Positions 37,478 to 49,500 of a DNA stretch of 64,000 nucleotides are shown here, piece after piece (the stretch's first letter is position 1; each line of letters starts with the position of its first letter). The position numbers were made by a program, and so were the translations under genes. The notes under the pieces were generated by a model. It was not told where the DNA came from. It was given only the letters and a program-made list of their open reading frames with translations, and made no database searches. Location: assembly GCF_037975245.1 (NCBI RefSeq), contig NC_092575.1:21775841-21839840 (forward strand), given 5' to 3'. This DNA is from Apostichopus japonicus (taxonomy: Eukaryota > Echinodermata > Holothuroidea > Aspidochirotida > Stichopodidae).

Positions 37478-40432
37478 TATATCAGCAGTGTGTACTTATG
37501 CACTGAAGTGAATGTTAACTGTCAATTCTGCTGTCGATCTGTTTGTTCATGAGTTTCCGTACTGATATGTACTCTGTTCGAAAACTGAACAAATAATTTC
37601 GTATTTACTCAAGGGAAGCATTCCGAATTAAGGGTCTGACTAGTGAAATACCGACACACATATTTGCTTTTAATCTGAGCCCTTCGTCAAATAGGAGTGT
37701 CCCAAACAGCTTTTGCATTGCCAGGTCGGTAGAAGAAATCCACGTGATATTAAACCACCTGAACAAACTTTGGTGTTTTTTTTTCTTTTAGGTTTGCGAT
37801 CAATAATGAAGTCCTTGAAAACTTAAAACTACTTGAGCTATGCGCTTAACCATGGAGGTTAAAACAACCTTTTATTCAGTTAGCATTTAGTTTGGCTCAA
37901 ATCTGCTACTAGGTGACCATTCTCCAGCGATCAAGGCAAGACGATGAAAACAATCGTTTTAGACTAGTCCATCAAAACTGCAGCAGGGAAAAGGAAAATT
38001 CGACCTTGCCATCGACGGTGTGCATTTAAAACAGCCAAAAACTTGCGTTAAAATCAGTTAAATTTTCATGTGCTGCATTATAACGTTAATAGTTTTATAC
38101 GATCAACTACAAGGGATGGGGGGGGGGGGGGTGAGGGTAGCTTTTATTTCAACAGCATGTAGTTATCGATAATGTAGCTCCCTGCTCCAGCTTCGTGTAG
38201 GCCTACTACAGAAAGTCATCCTATACAGGCCAATATCCCACAGATATATTTCTGTTTCAACCATATAAAGTATAATTTTTAAGCGGTTTTCGTCACCAAG
38301 ACTACGAAAGTACGTATGAAATAATGAAGGTTAAACATATAACTATGTATACGCATACAGATACATACGTACACACATATGTAAATACACCCATACATAC
38401 ACACAAACATACAAATATCAAGATACATCATGATATGTACACACATACGACTTACTTTAAACTACAATGCTGTAAGCACCGCTCAATAGTCATTCGATTA
38501 ATATCAGTGTAGAAGGCACCTTGCAAGGCTCGTCTGTACTTCGTCGTAGCATCTTTATAACATCCCATATAAACCACTGTAAAATGCAAAGAAAAACAAA
38601 CAAGTTGATAGAAACCAAGTACGTATCGATCCTATATGGGAAGTGTCGGGATATGTAATGCACAAATGTAATGGACGACACTGCAGGTGTGAAATTAGTG
38701 CATAGAAATAAAGAAACCATAGAAATAAATAACGGTTTTGTGAGAGGTATGACGTTGACCAAACATGCACTTAGTCGAGCCGTTATGACCAAAACAGTGC
38801 CAGCCTATACATGTTGTATACGTACATCAATATCAGCATATGTCACTTATAGACTACTGGTTAATTATCACACATCAGGGTGAACACTTCCAGCATTTAT
38901 GTGCATCTCACTATCAAAACATCTCCCAGAAGTAATGACGGCTTTGATTCTGTAAAGCCTTAAGTCGTAGAATCTTATTTATTTATCAGTGCTTGAGAAG
39001 GACGCTATTATACTCTTCGGTTATATAACTGCTTTCTTTACTGTGTGGTAAAGGAGATCGCCAGCCAGTTAGGACAATTTTCCAATGCTAATACCACTCC
39101 ATACTGTCCTTTCATATCATGCTTCAAAGCTCTCGTACTGACAGTATGAACAGTTCCTAATCTTTATCAATTCTAATACCGCTCCGTACTGTCCTACTCA
39201 CATGATACTTCAAAGCTCTCGTACTAACAGTTTAAACAGTTCCTAATCTTTATCTGATTCTAATGCTAATACCACTCTATACTGTCCTCTCACATGATGC
39301 TTCAAAGCTCCCTTACTGACAGTTTAAACAGTTCCTAATCTTTATCAATTCTAATACCGCTCCGTACTGTCCTTCTCACATGATGCTTCAAAGCTCCCTT
39401 ACTGACAGTTTAAACAGTTCCTAATCTTTATCAATGCTAATACCACTCCATACTGTCCTTCTCACATGATGCTTCAAAGCTCTCGTACTGACAGTATGAA
39501 CAGTTTCTCGTCTTTTATCCGATTATAATGCTAATACCGCTCCGTACTGTCCTTCTCACATGATGCTTCAAAGCTCTCGTACTGACAGTATGAACAGTTC
39601 CTAGTCTTTTATCTGATTATAATGCTAATACCGCTCCATACTGTCCTCTCACATGATGCTTCAAAGCTCTCGTACTGACAGTTTAAACAGTTCCTAATCT
39701 TTATCTGGTTCTAATACCGCTCAGTACTGTCCTCTCACATGCATGATGCTTCAAAGCTCTCGTACTGACAGTATGAACAGTTCCAAACTATGTTTCTCTT
39801 GGGGGGGGGGGGGAGGTATTCAAACTGCTCGTATAGCTGTCAGTACGAGTACTTTGAAGCAGGATTTAAAATTATAGAATATATTTAAAAAAATACGTCC
39901 AAACTGGGTGAAACTGCGAGCAAGATGATAAATATGTATGTTACTTTCTAGATGTTCACCCGATAAGAACAATTTTCCTTCTTCTCAGTATTTTCATGCT
40001 TCGCTTCTAAGCACTTGTATATACTGGCTATAAGTGCAACAAGAATATCTCAGCTTCTACCAGGAAATGGTTAGGAACTGTTGAATTCATGTTGTCAATT
40101 AAAGAGCTTCGAAGCATTAAATGAGAGAACAGTATATTATAGAGAGGCTGCTCAGCTTCAAAAATCCACCCTGCTCCGACTCTACATAGTCGAACAGTTC
40201 TGACTATACCTAAACGCAACGAAGCTTGACTATGTCTGTCATTTGCTATTGCATGGCTCAATTTCGGTTATGATTTGTTTCTTTTTTACCATTGAATCTA
40301 CTTTATATTTTATTTATGCAACTATCCTATGTAGCCGCTATGAAGAACGTCAATATGATTTAACACTTGTACAGTCGTTTCTTCGTTGTTGTGCCTTTTG
40401 ATTAAAGGTTGGCAGTCCATTGTAATAAATAA

Positions 40433-40519
<87 letters not shown>

Positions 40520-43500
40520 GGCCTATACGGATTCGCACAGAGCTTTTAACGCTTACTGTGAGAAATCTTTCTATGGAGTGACGCAGATGCTATTATGTAG
40601 CCAACTATCTACGTCATAGCTTACATATTAATGTTAACAACAAGACTACGTGAAAGAAACGTTTGCTTCTTCATTCAGGTCACACTTACCGTAGTTACGT
40701 GTGTATAATTTATTTCCATTGATTTATTTTTGCAGAATTTTGTTACCTTAATCGATATTAAACCTATTCGCTAGCAAATGATTATTGTGGTCTCAATAGT
40801 TGTAACTAGACATGTAATGTTAAAGCAACATGTATCTGAGAGCAGTTTTAAATTGCAGTGTGATTTGATATCACTATATAGAAGATATCGCTATAGAAAC
40901 GGAATCCTGATATGATCCGTTCCACCCATACATCATGGAGTCACTGTATAGATTAACGATGTAGCAATGGTTAAAACATTTGAAATGAAACGTGAAAGCC
41001 TTACATCTGGAAAGATATCTTTAACATTTTACGTGCATAAACGAGGCTGCTCGTATAGCTACCTTACAACTAGATTGCAAACACAAGAAGGGAAATGCTC
41101 GATACAACGTCTACCTCCGTTCCAGAGCAATTCACCGATCCCGACCCACAACCATCTTTTTGGTACGGGTGGGGGATAAAATGTTAATTTGCCCGAGGAG
41201 GGGTCTAAGGCGAGGGTTGTCTCCTCATTTCATATCTACGACAAGACTTGTATACGACAAGTCTGTACAATGATTGTAACCGCGTCCAAATGGCATGGAT
41301 TTACGAGTATGGGGATCTCCAACCACGCCCTAAATCAACAAATGCCATTTTCATATCGTTCCTTTATAGTTCTGCTTGACAAACTTGACGAGCTGCAGCC
41401 TCACTGATATCACTGATATCACTGAGAATTCATTTGAGGAATCTCTGACGGACATTTCTGGGCAAAGTATAACTGCATATTCCCTAGTTAACTCAAATAT
41501 ATATACGTGCGCTAAACTGCATGAGTTTCAGCTTTGAGCGCCAGTAAAATTGTATGCAAGTATATATATCCGAAATGGAATATACTACCCGAGATTCGTC
41601 ACGTCATATTTGAAGACGAGATCATTTGAAAAGTATTTTCCCAACTACTACATATAGATTGAGATATGTTACAGCGCTTTACATGCTCTTTGGATATCAG
41701 TACCCAGTATATATCACGCGCGTGAGAACCAAAGGCAGTAACTACGTATGTATAGCACTGATATAACAGCGTCCACTGCATAAGCGCTGGATATTCCCCA
41801 GGGGCGTATCCAGGATTTTCCAATAGGGGGGGGGGGGGCGCCAGGCATGAATGATCGCCGTCCTGGGGGATGGGTCTAAGGGGAGGGGTGGACAATATTT
41901 TGCTTCCGAAGAAGGGCTGAAATACAAAATGGTGCCATATGCATGGGCGGCGATCCGTACTTCCGAGTGGGGGGGGGGGATATGACCTTGTTGACTATCT
42001 AAGCGTAGCGCCACCATGAGTTGGCGCGAAGCGTACAAGAAAATTTTGGGATTAACAAACCCTCTAGATGGCCGGAAACGGCACCTCCCGAGGTTTCCAA
42101 GCGGCATATACCCAACTTTAAAATAGGGATGTCATGTCCGAAATATCTCATAATCAGGATCCAAAATACTTTTTTCTTTAATTTCGGGTGTTATTTTGGG
42201 AAAATTGCCCCTGTCAATCTTGTTTCAGGCGCAACGTTAGAATGTTCGAGAGCTCTTTTATATTATTCGATGAAGAAAATGGCCTCATGCAGGCTATTAT
42301 AGGCCTATACACATGCAATACACAATTACACATACTTACATTCCTAGGTACCGATTGCTAGGGCATCCAGGTGAAACGTGTATTAAGCATTACCCTGGTA
42401 ACATGAGATTCTCAGCTGTTCGAGGGAACATGTACGTGTGTAGGCCTACTATAGGGCCTACGGTATATGAATACTATGAGGGTGCATATATGTACTATAT
42501 CAATACCGTGGGCGCAATAATACATTTTGTTGTTATAGGGCCAATGAAGCCTACAGTCAACTATTCTTGCTTTATAAAGACGCTTTATTTGAAAAGATCG
42601 CACTGCGTTTATGGTAGGCGAGAAATGAAGCTAAAAAAGAGCCGTACATTAACGATGATGCATAAATGTAGGCATGAAAATATTCTTATCCCTGGCATTT
42701 GGTGGGGGATATGGTGTATTACATCCCCTCCACCCATTTTCATGGGGGGATATATCCCCCCTTCCCCCCCCCCCCCCCCAGGACCGCCGTCCATGGCCAT
42801 ATGTGATCCATTTTTCGACCTTAACAATAAGCAACATTTCCAGTAAATATGGACACAAAATGCACAATTTAGTATGGCTGGCATGTCACTTAGTGTTTAT
42901 AGTGATAATACAAACACAATTACCATCTATGTTTCTAAAACTATTATGCCGCCGAACTTCACCAGAACCTTTTTTTTGGCAAACAAAAAATAAAGCATAC
43001 GGGAGGGGGAGGGGGGGTTGAGCGATCACCGACATCTCACATAAAAGTCGTCATCAATTTTTTTTTTTTTTGCTAATCTTTTTTTTGTTTTGGTGACGGC
43101 CAATAGGGGGGGCGCGCGCCTGTTGCGCCCCCCTGGATACGCCCCTGTTCCCCATAATATGTGGTGCATACTAAATTACTTTAATATCAGGTCATCTATG
43201 TAATACTTCTATATGTGCATAGTTAGAATATCAAAACGTAACAAAACATTGTAAAAACCACTTTAAAAAAGAAAGAAAAAAAAAGCTTCTAAAGTTAATT
43301 GCAAATGTATACCAGCTGCCACATCCCAAAATTGTTGCTGTAATGTATCTAATTGAGTGATGGTAACTCACCTGTAAATAATACCGGTATATAAACATGT
43401 ATCACATAATACTTGTCAACCGGCAGGTGTGGAGTACCCATTGAATGGTTAACTATATAGTGTTCATGTCTATTATGTCATGTATCATAAATAATATATA

Positions 43501-46500
43501 GACGAATCTTATGTTATGATGCTACACCATTCTTGCACGTAAAACTCCGATTACGTTCCCACTATAAGGACCTCCTTTGAATTTACATATATATACCGAA
43601 AGGGAGTTTATACGTTTAATCAAGGAGGTGCATGTTTGACGTCTTCAGAATAATCCGTCTTTGTTGCTATATCTGATCTCCAAGTATTCTATCGGTAGGG
43701 CTAAGTTTACCGTCACTCGTGACATCACAGCATATTATGGCGTTTGTGTATCTGGGGGGGGGGGGAGGCGTGTGTGTGTTTGCAGCTCGGGTAAGGTGCA
43801 GTGGAGTGGGGTTCCCATGGAGTGATAAGTGAACTAATGAAATGATCATACTGCTTTCGTTGACAGGTGTACAAACTGCAATACCCAAGACACACTGTGG
43901 ACATAACAGTGTTATCTCTTCAAACCGCCTACTGCAACTTTCGTTGGCAGGTGTGCCCCGGATATCATGCTAAACAACCTGCGAGAAGTACTTGTGTATT
44001 TACAAGTCTCTTATATCTGTGATTATGATGATCAATTTGACGTCCCATCGTGATCAATTGCAACAAATACCGTATGGTACTGAATTAGAACGTACTGTTT
44101 GCTCCAAAATAAATTCAATCCATTCTAAAACGTTAAAAATAGTAAATTTTTCAGTTTTAATATTGTAAAAAAGAGGATAAGTACTTATAACAATGTTTAT
44201 TTTCAGTCCGCTTCTGGGATAATAATTCATTTCTTTTATAAACATACATCTGCGACTGTCAAAGTAAACACAACAAAAAAATGGTAAAGAGTTATTTCGG
44301 AGGTGCCAGCAATGTGTCAACAATAATGTCACACGTTAAATTGTTAGATATGCATGAGTATAAATGTGTACCTCATCACAGTCGAGTGCGCAAAGGCTGT
44401 GCACCCCCCCCCCCGACCCACCTTCCATTGTCAGTCGGGGGACATGGTTCAGTGGGAGGACTTTTTGCATTCATAATGGAAGAATTAGACCGTACTACCA
44501 CACATGTAAATCGTCCCTCCCTTTCTTTAGGACAACCACTGGAACTATACGTTTACAGATCTAATTTGCAGTCTTACTGTGCCCCAGAATGCACCATTTA
44601 TGGTTTAATTGTTTCTCGAAGACCCCCAGACCTCACCCCTACATGGAAATCGGCCCCAGGGTAGAAACCCCTCTTTTATATAACCTTTGATTAACCTATA
44701 TATGGCCCTTCGATAAATGTCCAGTTCTGCATACCTATAACTCAGTCGGTGGAATGTTTTGAATTTCGCCCTCCCTCCCTCCCTCCCTCCCTCCTCCCTC
44801 CCCTACTTTTGGAAATATTGTTCACGCCTCTGCTTAATTATGATCATGTTAGCATATTTTATCGCGATGATATATAAATTATAGTCTGGTAAAATTTACT
44901 ATTCTATCTGGCAACAACATACATGTAGTACATTGAGATGAACGTTTGTCTTCACGATACTGTATTATTCATCCAAATTATACACATGCAGAGATATATA
45001 TCTTACACACACACACGCACACACCTAAACATGCATGATTAAGATTCACATGTCTTATATAGTTAAACAAACCTGCCAACAGTATATCAAATGCCAAGAG
45101 AAGACAAAATATGAATAAAGAAGAGAGAAGTAAATGCCGTTGAAGAATATTTGCTATATAAATATAATACTGATATGACATGATAATCTTCTTTTTTTTG
45201 TACTCCAACCAAACATATTTATATGTATAAACCAGATATTGATGTGACACTTTTCAGTCAGCAGTGGGAATATTTCTGTCTTCTAGCTTACAATACAAGC
45301 GCCAGTTTTCTTTGAATAATATACTGTAGCGTGTAAACTCCAACGAAATCAGTACGGTTGTCACTAAGCGTTGACAAAACGAGCAGCCTTTTGTATCAAA
45401 CATACAAAAACAGGATGATTTTGTTTTGTATAACTGAGAAGATCTTTATGTCGTTAATAACTTTTAGCAACCATGTTTCTTTCTTCTTCTTTTTTTTCTT
45501 GTCAGAGGGGAATAAGTAAGTACAGTGCTGTACAAGTTTAGTTGTTATATCAAGAGGCGAATTATTATGCATGGATACTTAGACCTTGAATTGCTTGTTG
45601 CTATATATACAGTGCATGCGTGTGGTTATTAAAGTATAGAGTGGCATACTAATATTTCAATACAACATTATTGGTAACCATTAGGATATATAGGCAGTGG
45701 CGGAGCTAGGGGTATATTGGTCAGGGGGGGGGGGCAAGAATGGTCTGTAGGGGCGCTTTCGACACTATCTAAGCGGAGCGCCACCACAGGTTGGCGCGGA
45801 GCGTACAGAAATTTTTGGGGTAAAGATACTCCCTAGGGAATGACCCTTTCCGGACCTTGCTAATTTGCAGATAAACGAAGAAGAATAAATAGGTGTCATC
45901 GCCATTTTGTCAGAAAATTACACTAACAGTATGTGACAAATGTCTATAGGTAGATGAGATCGCAATAAAAAAAGTCAATAATCGCGAATACGTAAAAAGT
46001 AGTAAAAAGTTGAAAAGGGCGCAGTCCCCCTGACTGTATGGACGCTCCGCCACTGTAGGGCCTTTTATATCGGCTGTACAATAATTGTAAACATACATAG
46101 TAGACTTCAAGGGAAGGTAATTTATATCCGTTAATTTAATTGTATTTGCACGATAGTAAAGCTTTAGGTTATGCAAAGAAAGATATTTGTTTGCAAATAT
46201 TCGGAAACGAGATATCCGTATTAGGCAAACAAACGCGGCATTTAAAAATGTAAGAATCGATACTCAATTATTCTCTTCAAGGCTTCTTATATTGGTAGAA
46301 TGTCATGAACATTATAACTGACATGATATTGATAACATATGGTGACTTACATTTTACAGATCTAAACCAACTTGTTTTATATCGTATCCAGTACTGAAAG
46401 TGCTTATTACATATTCATGAGTGGGCGTTGTTACGTAAAAATATAAGTTTAAACTTTAAAAGGAATAACTAAGAGCAAAATATAGGTAATTAAGCGATGA

Positions 46501-49500
46501 AAGATTCTAAATAATCATGTTTACTGTTTAGTTTTGTGCACTGAATTTGTCTGTGCATGTAATGTGTTTATTGTTTGCTGTTGTAAGTTATACGAGGGAT
46601 TGTACTCAATAATATCAACTTCACCATGTCCAAGTGCTGAAAGAATAAATACATGAATACTTTGAAAGACCATAATATTAAATCATGTGCGAACTATTTG
46701 ACTGCTGTGGACTCTATTCTGATCGCTCCTCGGCCTGTTGGATAAGATCATGTGACTATTATTACACTGTCAGTCTATGTGCAAGGGGACTAGGGCTGAG
46801 TGTGGAGCAGGTTCTATCTGGGGTTGACTTTTCTTAAAAGGTTTCCTGATCATGACTATTTTTACTACAACTTTCTATTCGCTCATCAATTTATGCATGG
46901 ACATCCCCTTTAATGTGCGAGGCAGTTAAGACTACAGTCAAGACTACAGACTACAGTTAAGACTACAGAGAACAGTCAAGACTACATTCAAGACTACATT
47001 CAAGACTACAGTCAAGACTATACAGTCAAGACTACAGTCAAGACTACAGACTACAGTTAAGACTACAGTCAAGACTACTGACTGCAGTCAAGACTACATT
47101 CAAGACTATACAGTCAAGACTACAGTAGAGACTTCAGTCAAGACTACAGACTACGGTCAAAACTGCAGTCAAGACTGCAGTCAAGACTGCAGTCAAGACT
47201 GCAGTCAAGACTGCAGTCAAGACTGCAGTCAAGACTGCAGTCAAGACTACAGTCAAGACTACAGTCAAGACTACAGTCAAGACTGCAGTCAAGACTGCAG
47301 TCAAGACTAGAGTCAATACTACAGTCAAGACTACAGTCAAGACTAGAGTCAATACTACAGTCAAGACTACAGTCAAGACTACAGTCAAGACTACAGTCAA
47401 GACTACAGTCAAGACTGCAGTCAAGACTGCAGTCAAGACTACAGTCAAGACTACAGTCAAGACTACAGTCAAGACTACAGTCAAGACTACAGTCAAGACT
47501 ACAGTCAAGACTACAGTCAAGACTACAGTCAAGACTACAGTCAAGACTACAGTCAAGACTAGAGTCAATACTACAGTCAAGACTACAGTCAAGACTACAG
47601 TCAAGACTACAGTCAGGACTTCAGTCAAGACTTCAGTCAAGACTACAGTCAAGACTACACTCAAGACTGAGACTACATTCAAGACTACAGACTACAGTCA
47701 AGACTACAGACTACATTCAAGACTACAGTCAATACTGCAATCAAGACTATAGTAAAGGCTGCAATCAATATACAGTCAAGGATAAAATCAAGACTACATT
47801 CAAGACTACAGACTACATTCAAGACTACAGTCAAGACTACAGTCAAGACTACAGTCAAGACAGATTTGGAACTATTTTGTTTATTTATGACAAACATCAC
47901 ATACTGCATGTCATACATCTTTAATTATATAACTCAGTATTATTTCCTTCTATAAACAACAGCAATGAATTCATCAGTCCGTTATACCGTTTCATATATT
48001 GTGCAATAATAGAGTTCACATCTAGAAATCCCTATGTAACGTTTTCCTTAAGGAACTCATGGTTTTTTGATAGATATGAATTTAGTCGTATTATCATATC
48101 TGGCTTAAGGCTGTATTATGATGAGACAACACTTCAACTGTACATTAAACTAGAACTTACACAGTAATCTCTATACACTGTTCGTTCAAAGTATAAACAT
48201 GTGACGAACACAAATGCCGGAAAGACAAAAATTTATTTTCAATTGACAACAGCTAGTTTATTATAATGATATGAATACTTGAAAATGTGAAATAAGCCAC
48301 CCCCCCAAAAAGAAATATTATAAATATGAAGGTAAATCATCCGATATTGTGACGCGAATCTAAATATTCCTATATATTGCCTCGTTATTGCCACTCTATC
48401 AGATCAATATTAACATCCTTTGATATATAAGAGGATATTCTGTTTCTGTTCAACGCCTCACCATATGTCTAGCAAGTTTAGAGCACTTTCTTAACATTTT
48501 GATGAGGCTAATATTGGGAGACCCATGGGAGGAGGAGGAGTGGGGGGGGGGGGGGGTTATATCATGTAATAAAGTGCATACGGACCTTTCAGAAGTGTAG
48601 ACAACGAACACTTATTAATCCGATCGAAACAAATAAATATTATGATTAAAAAACAAAAAACAAAGGAGACTAAAGAGTGATTTGACAAGAAGATTAAGTG
48701 CAGTTCAAAGTCCTAACATGCGTCAGTTGTAAATGATATACTATGGTCTTACTTCTGTCAATAAAGGAATAACAATTTTACACTTTGTTTTTTGCATGTT
48801 TCGCATCTAGCATGCATGCACTAAGTAAACAATTGGCGCTAACGATTGTGTATATATCAGACAATTTACGAAAGTATATTGGGGATAAAAATGAACAAAT
48901 CATGAAAATTAATGACCGGTTGTTCAAAGATAATTAACTATATCGAGTCACGAAATATTCGATCGACATGTAGTATCTATGTGTCAGCAATCGAATCGAA
49001 AACTATTTGTTTTCCTTATAAAAAACCGCCATAACCGGCCTTGATAACGTGGGTTCCAACGTTAATAACGTTGGTTAATAAGGTTAGTTCCGTGCAACGC
49101 TTGCGAATATATGAATGCTACCACCGAGAACTGTAAATATGCGATGCAAAAACTTTATCACACACCGTTTGTAATAGCGTATGTAATTTGTAACGATATC
49201 GTAAATAATGCGCCGTTTGAAAAATAAAAAGTTGTACTGCAAGGTCATTCGATTCAATCCTGTGCAGATTTCAATGTCATATAAAACAAATATTTTTTAG
49301 CAATTTACTGTCTGCTTCTAGTTTAATGCACTTAATTAAAAGACTTTACTATAAAATGAATGTAAAAATATGTAATACTAAGGTAATGTTTAGTTATGTT
49401 TTCTTTGAGTGAGGTTTTAACCACTTTCTTTTCAAAGTGAACAAAGTGTGCTGTTTTTAACTGCGCTTTAACACGTAAAATGTGCATACATTTAAAAACG

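Larger units (their letters stand above)
31654..38455. other. WSCD-like intron 2 (about 6.8 kb), repeat-rich
   Basis: No gene seen. Contents: hairpin at 33729-33756, inverted repeat at 34482-34522, AT palindrome at 34581-34730, nested inverted-repeat block at 34866-35604, hammerhead-like copy at 35745-35860, further AT runs (37110-37155 and 37418-37475), a tRNA-like A-box phrase TAGCCCAGTGGTTAGG at about 37348, an opposed B-box-like phrase at about 37312, and G/C tracts. Confidence 0.6.

Noticed and set aside
42313-42846. 177-codon + strand frame
   Set aside because: Lies inside the 1.35-kb transposon-like element, spans a poly-C run and shows no domain; probably chance.
47134-47918. Long - strand frames rich in TVVL repeats
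   Set aside because: They are translation of the 12-bp satellite; no start context, splice sites or unique sequence.
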